NCBI GenBank assembly: GCA_030374805.1
Contig: JARGSG010000251.1
Span: 1 to 64,000, forward strand
Direction of reading: 5' to 3'
DNA length: 64,000 bases
DNA from: Gracilaria gracilis
Lineage: Eukaryota > Rhodophyta > Florideophyceae > Gracilariales > Gracilariaceae
Position numbers and translations under genes: made by a program. Below are positions 29,430 through 40,637 of this stretch, piece after piece. The notes under the pieces are model-generated. The model searched no databases. It was not told the origin of the DNA and saw only the letters and a program-made list of their open reading frames with translations. How positions within the stretch are numbered: position 1 is the first letter of the stretch; every line of letters starts with the position of its first letter.

Positions 29430-30916
29430 TCTGCCGTACAACTTGCGTTGGTAAACAGAGTATGATTTATACTTCCCGCACTGATTGTATGAATTCGTTT
29501 AACGGAGGAGTTCGAATACTTTCTTGGTGAACATCTCTCGAACATGAAGAGTAATCCAACCGAAATTTGAAATGAACTTCAGCCCTTGTAGACGGATAAC
29601 TCTTTTAAATCATGTCAAACTGAACAAAAAAAACATAAGCTCAAAGGGCTTGCGAATCACAAAATTTGTGATCTTCTCGTGGCGATATTCAAATATGTTG
29701 AAGCTTTCAAAAAACACGAACCAAATTTCCAGATGGCGCTTCTCTATTGGCCTCGAAAAGGGTTTTCGGACGAATCCCAGGATTTGTCCAAGGCATCCTG
29801 TGCGAGATCCTCCAAAATCTTGCGGTCCAAGTAACTTTATCTACCTTCCAGGTCAGGGTAAAGCTGAACAGCTGTAAAAAATCGTTGCAATCAGCTTGAA
29901 ATCATAATAATTGGTACATTGCTGGACACGTTTTCTGATTTTTGGCTTTATGTGACTTTTTGGCTTTATTTCGGTATGAGTCTTTTTAGATTAGTTTACC
30001 GCACCGGCTATTTCGCGTATTTCTGCTCTTAAATGGTTAAATTTCTGTTCTTGGGAATAGCAAAAAGCTACATATATGTCACAGTTATGAAACAGCTTGT
30101 TCCAAATTACCCTTCAAAAAATTAGTGCACTTTTTGGCACTGTATTTTTTGGCATACCAAAAAGCAACCTATTTTGGTTCAGGTTCAACAGTGTTGGCCC
30201 CCACAACATTTTGAATGAAATGACTACCTTCGGTATATGTGCAGTCGTAACCGCCAAAGATTATTGCCGAAGAAGATGACGGAGCGTCAAAGAAGCGATA
30301 TGGCTATTTTAAAATTAATTAAAAGTTACAAAATGTATTTTAGCTGTTTTGACAATCTGCATATTCTGAACAGTTATGAAACAAGCAATGTTCAAAATTA
30401 ACCGTTGTTCAGCTTTACCCTTACCTGGAAGGTACCGTCGTACCAAGGGTACAGGTCCAAGCAGTGAAATGTGTTTTTGCAATTTGAAACGGATTTGGAA
30501 CGAAAAGGGTCTACTGTATCTACGCCTCACTCGTATCTATCGTGTCCTTGCACTTTCTTACGGCAACTAAGAGTCCCGATGGTAGCGTTGGTACTCCGAT
30601 TTGGTTAAGAAAGATAAGAGTTGACCGTACATCATTCCAAGTTCGAAGGTTCCTTTCAAATCTCCTAGGACGAATACGCACAGTTTGGCCTCTCAGACTT
30701 GTAGAAAGAGAACGAGCTGTCGAACAGGTCATACATCTTCGTCAGATTTCGATGTGGGTGTGAGCTGTGCACACTGCAACCCACCAAGACCTCTATCAAC
30801 TTCGCTCACAGTCTGGGCAGGTGTTTAATTTCTCGCTGCTGGGTTCGGAAGTTCCGTCTTTTGCTCGTTTACGCGAACCCAAGGTTGTTTGTTAGCTTCA
30901 TACTTTTCACCTCAAC
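29430..30916. other. 1.5-kb AT-rich intergenic region with short inverted and direct repeats
   Basis: No gene is recognisable. A segment TACCTTCCAGGT followed by AGGGTAAAGCTGAACA occurs near 29847..29873 on the plus strand and in reverse near 30407..30434. CAGTTATGAAACA is repeated at about 30081 and 30372. Several CAAAAAGC/GCTTTTTGG-like words are scattered between. The pattern suggests the remains of a small DNA transposon or MITE. The right end should hold the RTF1 promoter. Confidence 0.5.
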
Positions 30917-32884
30917 ATGGAAGACCTTGATGCTGAGCTTCTCGCCGTCACGGACGGAAAAAAACGTTCAGAGAGGAAGGGTAGTCCTTCCGATTCAGAT
31001 GGTGCAGAATTCGAAGGCATTGCTGACAGCGATGGCGCTGAAGAAGATGATGCTGACCTAGACCATGATGATGATGATGACGACGATAATGAGTATGGAG
31101 TCGACGACGAGGATGAAGATGATTACGTATCCAAATCGAAATCAAAAAGGAAAAGCTCCCGCTCTTCTGATAAAAGGAAATCGACAAAGTCAAAGCAAAC
31201 AAGGCGTCGTTCAAAGCCATCAGATAAGAAGACCACCTCGCGTGGCAGAGGAACTGCTCGTTCGGAAGACGAGGCTGACTTAGATGACGATGAAGAATTT
31301 CAATACAAATACGATGAACAAGGTTATGGGGATGCCGCGGATCGGGAGAGATTATTAAAGATGAACGAAGTGGAGAGAGAACTTGAATTGGAGGCACGTA
31401 TCGAAGACAGAAATAGAGAGTACGATATATGGAAGAAGAAGCGAGAGATCATGGCCAGGGAAGCGAGCAGTATGGCTGATAGTGGTAAGCGAATGTCGCG
31501 GAGTAGTGGTCGTACTAGACAGTCCACAAAATCGGATGCGTTACAAGCTCTTGCGGAAGATAAAAGAAAGAAATCTTCACGTGTTGTGGATATGGACCTC
31601 AGCGATGCCGACAGCGAACCGGATCAGTTTCGGAGACGAGAAATGAAGAGAGAAGCAAAGAAAGAAGTAGATGAATTGGAACCAGACAAAGAGCTCATGC
31701 AAGAGAATGGTCCTGGGTTTGCTTATTCAGACATTGTTGATGTCAATGCACCTGGTGGGAGAATGACCACCCCATTATTCATGAGACGCGATAGCCTAAT
31801 TCGTTTGTCGCAGGAGCCGTTCTTCGAGAGAGTCGTCGTTGGCCTCTTTGCCAGAGTGAAAGCCCCGGGACAAGAAGATGAGTATCTGCTATGTCGCATA
31901 GCTTCTGTGAAGAAAGGGTCCGTGTACAAATTGAATGAAGATCGCAAGACAAACTGGCTTCTGGTTCTGGAGCACGGTCGCGACAAGAGATCGTTTCAGA
32001 TTTTCCTCACTTCGGGATCCCACCCCACCGAATCGGAGTTCCAAAGGTATCGTTATGTTTGCAATAGAGACATAATTGAACTTCCGCGAAGGGACGAGAT
32101 TGAAAGACTGACGAAGCAGTCTTTTTCTGCTATTCAAAGAAGAATGACACCAACCGAAGATGAGGAGAAGAATCATATCGCAAACATGGAAGTCGTGTAT
32201 CCTCATAGAGTGAATTGGACTTTGAAAAGAACAGAAGCCAAAACTGCATTTGATATAAAGCGACAAGACTTGGGGAACGCTCGAGCGACAAATGACGAAG
32301 AGTCTATAGCGAAGCTTGAATTCGAAGTCAATGAGCTAGAGAATCGATTAATGCAAATAAGAAAGTACGAAGAACAGTATGTACTGAAGAATACGATGAG
32401 AAATACTGATGTCTTCAAGAGCCTAGCAAAACGCAATATGCAGCTCAATAGTGCGAACGATACATTGGCTTCCCGACAAGCGCGCCAAAGTGGGCCTCTT
32501 AAGGCAAATCCATTTGCCAGAGTAGATACAACTGGACAATCATACTTTTCAATCAAGAGCGAGAAGAAATTTGCAGATGCAGGTACTCCAGGGCAACGTA
32601 CAGAAGACTTGCCCGAAAATGACTGGCGCCGCTTTCTTTCAATATGGCAACCGAATCTCAAGCGTAAACGGATTAGTGAAAACCCCGTGGACCCCCTGTA
32701 TGGAGCTGAAATCCCTTGTATAGACATACTGAATCGGGTCACCGATCAAGTACCAGAAAGCCAGGAAAAAAAAACACTTGTTGTTCCTCCTGGTGTTGAC
32801 GCAGTGTATGAACGCCTGGTAAACAGAAGGCGACCGCCACCTGAAGACGCCCGGATCATATCATTCGAAGACTGGGTTCGATGA
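30917..32884 (+). CDS. RTF1: RNA polymerase II elongation factor RTF1 (Paf1 complex)
   Basis: The product is 655 residues. RTF1 is a Paf1-complex subunit that promotes transcription elongation and H2B ubiquitination. The N-terminal ~200 residues are acidic and basic in turn: an Asp run near residues 49 to 57 (from GAT/GAC repeats at about 31065..31090), then KSKRKSSRSS stretches. They include the region expected to bind the ubiquitin machinery (about 115 to 160). The Plus3 domain spans about residues 285 to 410 and is well conserved: RRDSLIRLSQEPFFERVVVG, VYKLNEDRKTNWLL, HGRDKRSF, and TESEFQRY. A coiled region (about 430 to 500) follows. The start ATG (CAACATGG) is the first in frame. Single exon. 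Confidence 0.94.
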   Translation: MEDLDAELLAVTDGKKRSERKGSPSDSDGAEFEGIADSDGAEEDDADLDHDDDDDDDNEYGVDDEDEDDYVSKSKSKRKSSRSSDKRKSTKSKQTRRRSKPSDKKTTSRGRGTARSEDEADLDDDEEFQYKYDEQGYGDAADRERLLKMNEVERELELEARIEDRNREYDIWKKKREIMAREASSMADSGKRMSRSSGRTRQSTKSDALQALAEDKRKKSSRVVDMDLSDADSEPDQFRRREMKREAKKEVDELEPDKELMQENGPGFAYSDIVDVNAPGGRMTTPLFMRRDSLIRLSQEPFFERVVVGLFARVKAPGQEDEYLLCRIASVKKGSVYKLNEDRKTNWLLVLEHGRDKRSFQIFLTSGSHPTESEFQRYRYVCNRDIIELPRRDEIERLTKQSFSAIQRRMTPTEDEEKNHIANMEVVYPHRVNWTLKRTEAKTAFDIKRQDLGNARATNDEESIAKLEFEVNELENRLMQIRKYEEQYVLKNTMRNTDVFKSLAKRNMQLNSANDTLASRQARQSGPLKANPFARVDTTGQSYFSIKSEKKFADAGTPGQRTEDLPENDWRRFLSIWQPNLKRKRISENPVDPLYGAEIPCIDILNRVTDQVPESQEKKTLVVPPGVDAVYERLVNRRRPPPEDARIISFEDWVR

Positions 32885-33159
32885 GGACATAGCGTTTTCT
32901 TCTTTCCTCATCTTTCATGGAACATGACGGATCCATGGTGCTTTGGTTCGATGTGGAACCATAACGACTAGTATGATATTTAGTCTAACATGTTTCTTTA
33001 CACTCTTTGCGTATATGTACACACCATCAACTGTGCGACAGATACAGCATCGACTTCTAGATTTCTGAAACCCCGGGGTATAACAAAACATGCTGTTAGG
33101 CACTCATCATATCCGTGTACATAGATCCATGCGCTTCAGTCCCGGGCTCGAGTGTTGTC

Positions 33160-35956
33160 CTAAACTTCATCCACAGCTTCAGTGCGTCTCGTCCTTTCTG
33201 TTACTTGTAAGAATACATCTTCAAGTGTAGATTGGTTTATGGACCAGTCTTTGATACGTAGTTCCGCCTTTCTTTCAACCATCATAGAAAAGATCTTGGC
33301 TACTGCAAATGATCTTGGCAGTGCATACTCTACATTGCCGCCTAAAGAAGTCTCGACCACGGCCTCAGGGGCAAGAGCCAAAACCGCGTCGTGCAACTGG
33401 GGGACCTTTGAATCAGGCAGCGAAACTGAGAGACGGTGCCCTTTTCCAAGCCTCAACTTCAGATCTTCTGGTGTCCCGATACATTTCAACTTTCCCCTGG
33501 ACATAATTGCCACCCTCGTACTGAGAGCCTCGGCTTCTTCGAGAGAGTGAGTGGTTAGTATTACCGCTTTGTCGTTCTTGATGCGCTGAATCGAGTTCCA
33601 TAGCTTCTCACGAGCAACAATGTCAAGTCCTGTAGACGGCTCATCTAAGATAATAAACCTAGGATTTCCAATCATGGCAATGCTCACAGATAGGCGACGC
33701 TTCATACCCCCACTTATCACACGAACTTTTCTATTCTTTGCGAACGTCAACTGAACCGATTCCATAGTTTTCTCTACCTCCTCCTTCAAACGATTTCCGT
33801 AGAGGTTCTTCAGGCGCCCGTAGAAGAAGAGATGTTCTTGTACTGTCAACGAATCCCATAATATATCCTGTTGTGGGGCAACTCCCATGCTTCTATGAAT
33901 TTGTTGGAGGTCATTGATTATTGAATGTCCAAAGATCAAAGCGTTTCCAGATGTTGGTTCCAATTCCCCGATAAGAGTTCTAAACATAGAAGTCTTCCCA
34001 GCTCCATTTGGGGCCATGATACTGAGCACTTCATTTTGTCTTACAACTAGCGATAGACCTTGTACGGCTTTAACGGGAGGGTTACCCGGATATGTCTTGG
34101 AGAGCTTATCAAGCACCACTCCTTCGAACGGTTCGCTTTCAATGTTTTGCACTATAGAGCTTGCTCGAGACTCTTCACTAAGAATATCCGATTCTGAATC
34201 TTTCAAGGCAACATTCTCTTCCATGCCCTCCGTCTTAACTGCCCTCTTGAATCCAATAAAGAATAACGGGTGAAGACGAGTCCCATGTCGGGTAGGGATG
34301 ACAAGATCAAAGTAGAAACCGAGAACGAACAAGACCAAAAATTCAACTGTCAAGAACAAATATGACCTGCAGAATATACCTCGGTCCTGACATATTCCCA
34401 ATGCTACATCACGAAACATTTCTGGCTCTATAGTAATGCCTTTCCCACCACTATTCAGAGCTCCGGCGTAGTACACGCTTCGAAGAAACGCAAAGGATGG
34501 CAAGAGCATAATCGCAGCCCATGTGTTTTCTGTGGCTGTGTCGTCACTCAATCGACGTCCAAGGTAAGGACCACCGACAAGATTCACAATGAGCACATAA
34601 AACCAACCGAATGTTTGGGCAGTTTCTGGGCTTCCGAAGAAAGGAGCGAAAAGGACTGCATGCGCGATAAGTACATTCCCCCTAGTGGTGTGAAAGAAAA
34701 GGAAGAATACCCAGACACCAAGATCGGCAATGGTGCGTTAGTCAATAAGCATGAAGTTAAAGTGACGAGGAGTCTCGAACGTACCACAAAAAGAAGAGAA
34801 TGATATAAGACAAGGGAGTGTTATCGGTATAAAACGATATCCCTATCACAGCCCCCACGATCATGATCATCGCCTGCGAAAGAACATATTCAATGAACAG
34901 CCCAAGATACGTACCCAACCAGTAGTTTCGTTTGCGCAGTCCCATGATCTCCATCATAGCCCGTAGTCTTGCCACACGCTCCTGAACAATAATCTGAAGA
35001 TAATTAGGCAAGAGGAAATGACTAATGAGGCCAATGACGACGCTGATAATCAACTTGATGAAACCCAAATCGCTTTCAACCGGGATCACAGGCATGCGAC
35101 GAAGGAATGCCATGGCAGAGTTGCCGGGGGAAACGGTTCTGAAGATGGCGTTTTCAAGACTAATTACGCTCGATACGAGAGGGCAGGACTCCGTGCAATT
35201 CGTACTTTCGGATTCGTTGTAGAACAAAGTAGCAGCTACGCTGATTCCGTTTCCATCAGTTCGCTGGGCGTTCTCGAAGGTTATGGCGTTCGTAAACGGA
35301 GCAAAAACTGTACCTTTCAACCATGAGTTGAAAAGGTTACTTGAGAATTCCTCCCTCGAAGCAGCAGGGATTGTCTCCATCTCATAGCTTTCATCGATCT
35401 CACCATCACTTTCAACCTCAAGGAACCTTCGGTAGGTAGGACTAAGTTTATTGCCTTCAAAATACGAGTGAAGAAAAACACCGTCGTAACTTGTCTGAGA
35501 TTCGAAGAATCCACGATTGGGCAGAGCCTCTGGAAAAATAAAGGGCTCCAAAGACAATTCCCCCAGTATGCCGGTGTTATTTCCCGAAACTCTTGCGTTA
35601 CGTGATCCGACGAGATCAGAAAACTGTTCTGGGACAAAAGTTGGAACCTTGTATTTTGGTTCAAAAGCATTGCTACTGCATAACTTCACAGCATCTGCAA
35701 TGTTGAGATCCTCGACTATCTCCTCGCAGCGACCAGGGTTCAGTGGACGAGCAATAAATGCACCCCGTGGATCTCGTTGAAAAGGAAAGGAAACAACTTC
35801 TGGTGCCTTTAGAGCTCTCTGGAGAACAACCAACAGAATAAGAAGCATCGGAGAGATAATGAAGATGCAGCATATGTTGAGCCTTTGGCGTCGTTGGTAG
35901 TGCCAAGTCCGGAGGAGCAAACCGTTAATTTGATTGCGGAATCGTGATCTCCCCAT
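33160..35956 (-). CDS. Half-size ABCA-family transporter, two exons (ABCA-1)
   Basis: The frame from ATG 35956 runs to GTACGT at 34784..34779 and would stop soon after. A second frame continues from 34681 down to the stop at 33160. Removing 34682..34784 (103 nt, donor GTACGT, a CTAAC site, a pyrimidine tract and acceptor CACTAG) joins them in phase through a TGG codon, giving 897 residues. The order is one N-terminal membrane helix (about 30 to 50), a large lumenal/extracellular loop, about five membrane helices (300 to 540), then one nucleotide-binding domain. That domain has APNGAGKTS (Walker A with Ala in place of the first Gly), ISGGMKRRLS signature, FIILDEPSTGLD Walker B and TTHSLEEAE H-loop. 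ABCA proteins move lipids or similar hydrophobic substrates, and the substrate here is unknown. It faces away from ABCA-2. Confidence 0.9.
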
Positions 35957-37690
35957 GACGAATCTTGTCGGATTGGCGCAATGGGAAGTAGGGATAAGTT
36001 GGGTATATTTCTAAAGGAATGAAGGTTATCCCGAAGAGCTACAGACGTATTCAATGCGAATTGCCTGAAGCGCCAGAATGCAAGCACTGCGCAGATGGTG
36101 AACGACCGGTGTGAAGTAACTCAGATATTTCCACTTGGAGATGCAGATAAAACGTCTATCTCTTCGAAAGAGGCTTTTACCGAAACCCTGGTACGAGACA
36201 AAGATTCTGTACGCGCGGCGCGATGCAGATATGTTCTTCGCGTGTTGCAGTTGGGGTCGATAATGGCAAAAGAGGTAATTCTGGAATGAACTTCAAGTTC
36301 TTGCAGCCAGTACAAAATATATACCAGACCCGCCCGCGTGGTTCGTCCGACGATGTAGAGACAATGCACCTTCGATGACAATCACCAGATGTAGACCTTT
36401 TCGGATAGAATATTCTGTTTGCACATACGAAGGTAGATGGACAACCTGTTCTATGATTGAAGCTGGTCGTAACAGCCCAAAAGGGTAATCGAAGGAACCA
36501 GCAGTGATGCGGTCGCGCAATGTTTCAAAGAGATCATCATCATCACCATAATGTCTGCGAGACTGGTGAACGTCACGTCCATGACAATGTTCGAGGTTAA
36601 CGTTCTCTCCGGTTTAATTTGGAACACCTAAGAAAAGTTTGAATTTCAAATAAATTATGCCCAGTTTTGGCTGCAGTTCTGAAGACGTTTGCGAGGTCTG
36701 TGGCTCAATTTGGAACAAAAAGTTAGTTTGTTTCCGACTTCTTTGTTACGAATCACTGTCAATCATGACAAACTTTTAGCTTCCGTCCATCTAGCACAGA
36801 GTATAGAAACCACAGGAGTTGGAACTATCTGTCAAAGACGAATAGAGCCAGAAAAAATAGCAAAAGTACACCGCCAGCAAAATAAATACATAGAAGACCT
36901 ACTAGGAAGCTTAACCAAAAACGACCACTTCCTGGAGGGTTTCTTTCATCTGCGATTTTTAGAAGCCACTAGTGTCCGTCTCAACACAAACTTAAATCAT
37001 TGATCAGGTCAGTGTAGTCAGAGATCTGATCCTAACAACAAAACCCCTCATTTATGTGAAATGTACATGATCTGATACATCAAAAAATTCATAAAATGGT
37101 ATACCAAAAAAGTAGTTTGACGAAAACAATACTGTGTAGCGCTTTCTACCGAAATTAGTAGTCATTGGAACCGTTGAATTTAACTGTTCCAAATGTGTCA
37201 ATTTTAAAATGCGGACAGGGCCCACATTGTCCGATTTTGGTGTTTCAAATTAAGCCATGTTCCAAATTGAGCCGCGGAGAACGCTACACGTGCAGCACCC
37301 CCTCCGTGGGAATAAATATCTGCAACCTACCCTTGTACAGTACAGTAGGTCGCCAGCGATGCTATTGCTCTTGAACCATTGGTGAGGTCATCGGCACCCC
37401 CTGCAGTATGATCCCCCTTTGACAAAAGATGTCTCGCCTTGTCGATGGTGAAGTTTTCGGCGTATTTGAGCCTTGGCAGAGTTGCACACAGCTGTCTCAT
37501 TGGTTGCGAATTGAAAATTGGACGCTGCAAAAACCAGAGAGTCGTTTACCAACGGTAACGCTACCCAACAGATCGTTTCCGAAGTAAAAGGAGTGCGGTG
37601 ACTATCTCGGAAGCAGAAGTCGGTCAACTGTGTAGGAACGTTACCGAGTTACCGCCCCTCGGCTTCCCTACATCCTTCTCGACGTCTACT
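35957..37690. other. 1.7-kb divergent intergenic region between two ABCA genes
   Basis: It holds the promoters of both transporters and, in the middle, an inverted-terminal-repeat element (36702..37273). Extra copies of the same terminal word occur near 36612 (GGTTTAATTTGGAACA) and 37242 (GTTTCAAATTAAGCC). No gene with recognisable features was found; a 104-codon frame at 36689..37003 lies inside the element. Confidence 0.5.
36702..37273. mobile_element. Non-autonomous element with 16-bp terminal inverted repeats (MITE-like)
   Basis: GGCTCAATTTGGAACA at 36702..36717 is exactly complementary to TGTTCCAAATTGAGCC at 37258..37273. The 572-bp interior is AT-rich and contains further degenerate copies of the terminal word. 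No transposase is recognisable. A direct target duplication is not obvious, so the exact ends are uncertain. Confidence 0.5.
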
Positions 37691-40276
37691 ATGGGTTTCT
37701 GGGATGCAACGTACATATTGACCAAGAAGAACGTTCTCTTGACCGTGCGTGATTTTCCCACACTCGTAGTGACACTTTCGAGCACTTTCCTGGCATTGTT
37801 GGTTTTGTACTTCAGTCAGATTTCGATAAACAATGGAGAAGGCTTCGCCCCGGAATTCTTGGAGAACCGGAATCCAGAACCGCAAACTATCGACCTAATT
37901 CCACGTTGCGTACCATTCGAGACTGAGAACTGCCTGACTATTGCTTATGTTCCAGAGGGAGTCGATCGCGTAAGAGGATGGGTGGAAACAGTTGCCAGCC
38001 GCAACTCTATCCCAACAAACGAGACAAGAGCGTTCGCTAATGAGGCAGCCTTGAACCGGTTTCTTTTCAACAATCCAAATCAAACACAGGCTGCTTACAT
38101 CTTTGATAATGATTCACTTGGCGAAATCGATAATGGCAACGTTCGCTTCATCGTTCAATACAATGAAACCGAGCAGTTTGATTTCCCCCTTGGAGAAACC
38201 GATTTCCATTCACTGGTAGTGCTACCGGCTATGATTCATCAAATGAATCTTGTGCTCATGCCAGAAGTTTCAGATACTACAATTGACATATCTCTTAACG
38301 CTTCAGTATTTCCCCATCCGAACATCGTGTCCCTCGACGGTGATAGCAACGCTGGCCTTGATGCCTTCGGGCTTTACGGGGATTTCATGACGTTTGCTGT
38401 TTACTTTCTAAGTCTTATATTCTTTCTGAACAGGTTAGTATCGGAGAAAGAACGCGGTTTACGGGATGCTCTGAAACTGGCAGGGCAGCTTCAATCACAG
38501 CATTTCATTTCCTGGTGCTTTCCTTACTTGTTTATCAATTTGATCCTCACGTTCCTGCTTATTACCTTTGGTCACGTTTTCCGCTTCAAGTACTTCACCG
38601 TCAGCAATTTCTCTACGTACTTTCTGACTTTCTTCATCTTCGCGATGAGCCTGGTGGCGTGGACTCTGCTGGTGGCCAGCCTGTTGAAAAAGTCAGAATC
38701 TGTATCTGGCGTTGGTTTCTTTCTGTTTACTTTCGGGTACATCCTTGCCAACGCTGGTTCCATTGTTTATAGCCTAGACGAGAATGGTGAGCCACGGGTT
38801 AGCGAGGGCACACTTTTTCTTCGCCAGCTCTTTGCTGTTCTTCCAACAACGATGTTCTCAAAGGCTTTGTTTGACGGCAATATTCTCGCTCTCCAAGGCA
38901 TCGCACTTAACTTCTCGGAATTATACTCGTATACTTCGGTGTTTCCTATTCGAGAATGCTGGAAATGGATGGCCGGATCTGGAGCCGTGGCCCTCTTACT
39001 GTCCATTTATTTGGACAATGTCGTACCGTCCGGGAACGGGATACCCTTGAAGCCATATTACTTCTTACAGCCCAAATATTGGGGTCTTGTGAGGAGAACG
39101 AAGAATATCTTTGATCTGGGAGAGGAGCAAATCTATGCCGACGGTACTGAGACGGATGAAAGTGATGGCCATGAACCACTATCTTTGAGCTACGATCCAC
39201 ATGCTGAAGACGCTGATGTGCGACAGGAACGTGAAGCCGTCGCTCGAGGACAGCGGGACAATGCAGCCCTTGTGATCAAGGGCATTTCGAAGAATTTCGG
39301 CAAGTTTACAGCAGTTGATGACGTCTCCTTCAGTGTGAAAAGGAACACGGCGTTCGCGCTATTAGGTTCTAATGGGGCGGGGAAGTCGACTCTATTCAAG
39401 ATGTTGGTCACCGTCCTAAGCCCTTCAGCTGGAGATGCATACATTTACGGCACGTCCGTCCGAGAGGATCCTGTGGCTGTCCGAAAACTGCTTGGGGTTT
39501 GTCCCCAGTTTGACCTGTTCTGGGATAATCTGACGGGTGCAGAGCACATCGAACTTTTTGCAGCGTTGAAGAATGTAAAAAAGAAGGACAGATGGCAAGA
39601 AACATCTGACAGACTTGCCGATGTTGACTTGACGGATGTTACCAACCAACTCGTCGGATCATATTCGGGGGGGATGCAACGAAGGCTTAGTGTTGCTATG
39701 GCTCTCACAGGGGATCCGAAGATTGTTCTGCTTGATGAATGCACTTCCGGTGCTGACCCACATGTCCGCAAGGACTTATGGAAAGCAATTGAGCGTGCGA
39801 AGAAAGGGCGCGTCGTCTTCCTTATTACGCACTCAATCGCAGAAGCGCAGCAAATTGCGGGACACAATTCAATCGGTATTATGGCGAAAGGAAAGTTAAA
39901 GGTTCTTGGCAATGCTCTACATCTAAAGACTAAATTTGGAGTTGGATATGGACTCACGGTTGTCTTACAAACATCCTCCGAAGTTGAAAGACTTTCACGA
40001 AGCCTAATGGAAGTATGCCCGCAATCAGTTTTGCTTTCGAGCGACGTGAAAGATAGTGGTGGTGTTATCGCAAAGTTTGGCCTTCCAAGGCACGCCACGG
40101 AAGTCCAGGTTTTGGATAGTGTGCATCTACTTGAAGACCGAGCCGATGATTTCCAGATCATTGACTATTCCATCAATTCAACAACCCTCGGAGAAGTCTT
40201 CTCTTCGATTACGTCCCTTAGTGAGGATGCACATGAAGATGAAGTTATTAGCAAACGAAGGCGATGCTGTTTCTGA
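37691..40276 (+). CDS. Half-size ABCA-family transporter (ABCA-2)
   Basis: The product is 861 residues from ATG 37691 (MGFWDATYILTKKN); the frame is open further upstream but only from a GTG. It has the same plan as ABCA-1: a membrane helix near residues 20 to 45, a long loop with Asn-x-Ser/Thr sites, further helices from about 235 to 460, then a nucleotide-binding domain. That domain has LGSNGAGKST Walker A, YSGGMQRRLS signature, IVLLDECTSGADP Walker B with the catalytic Glu, and LITHSIAEAQ H-loop. It resembles the plant and protist half-ABCA group; a half transporter should act as a dimer. ABCA-1 and ABCA-2 are related but diverged neighbours in opposite orientation. No intron is needed. 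Confidence 0.92.
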   Translation: MGFWDATYILTKKNVLLTVRDFPTLVVTLSSTFLALLVLYFSQISINNGEGFAPEFLENRNPEPQTIDLIPRCVPFETENCLTIAYVPEGVDRVRGWVETVASRNSIPTNETRAFANEAALNRFLFNNPNQTQAAYIFDNDSLGEIDNGNVRFIVQYNETEQFDFPLGETDFHSLVVLPAMIHQMNLVLMPEVSDTTIDISLNASVFPHPNIVSLDGDSNAGLDAFGLYGDFMTFAVYFLSLIFFLNRLVSEKERGLRDALKLAGQLQSQHFISWCFPYLFINLILTFLLITFGHVFRFKYFTVSNFSTYFLTFFIFAMSLVAWTLLVASLLKKSESVSGVGFFLFTFGYILANAGSIVYSLDENGEPRVSEGTLFLRQLFAVLPTTMFSKALFDGNILALQGIALNFSELYSYTSVFPIRECWKWMAGSGAVALLLSIYLDNVVPSGNGIPLKPYYFLQPKYWGLVRRTKNIFDLGEEQIYADGTETDESDGHEPLSLSYDPHAEDADVRQEREAVARGQRDNAALVIKGISKNFGKFTAVDDVSFSVKRNTAFALLGSNGAGKSTLFKMLVTVLSPSAGDAYIYGTSVREDPVAVRKLLGVCPQFDLFWDNLTGAEHIELFAALKNVKKKDRWQETSDRLADVDLTDVTNQLVGSYSGGMQRRLSVAMALTGDPKIVLLDECTSGADPHVRKDLWKAIERAKKGRVVFLITHSIAEAQQIAGHNSIGIMAKGKLKVLGNALHLKTKFGVGYGLTVVLQTSSEVERLSRSLMEVCPQSVLLSSDVKDSGGVIAKFGLPRHATEVQVLDSVHLLEDRADDFQIIDYSINSTTLGEVFSSITSLSEDAHEDEVISKRRRCCF

Positions 40277-40637
40277 TTATCGCTCTGCTGTAGGTCAACA
40301 AGTACAGGTAGTAGGATCCATCTCATGTAAAGCAAAACTAGCTCTTGTACATATATAGTGCCTAGTGACTTGTTCAAGGAAGGGTGTTTCTTTCAGAAGA
40401 AGACGTGTCAATCTTGACGATGGATAGGTTCAAGAAGACAATTGGGGTTACTGGAGTTAGTGCCGTATATTGATATGGAAAAATGCTTCATGCTAGTAGT
40501 GTTCATACACGAGAAGCAGTTACAATGGTCACCGATTAATGGTCTTCTCCTTGTTGATTCGAGGAAACAAAACTTGAGCCAAGGAGGGCAGTAGAGTTGA
40601 TATTGTTCCACCGACATTCGACAGGCACACGTTCCCG
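40277..40637. other. Short convergent intergenic region
   Basis: The 3' ends of ABCA-2 and the TrmO-like gene face each other here. Nothing beyond short untranslated sequence was seen. Confidence 0.4.

Noticed and set aside
33160..35956. Two separate genes or a frameshifted pseudogene for the first ABCA transporter
   Set aside because: A 103-nt intron with good signals joins the two frames in phase, so it is one intact gene.
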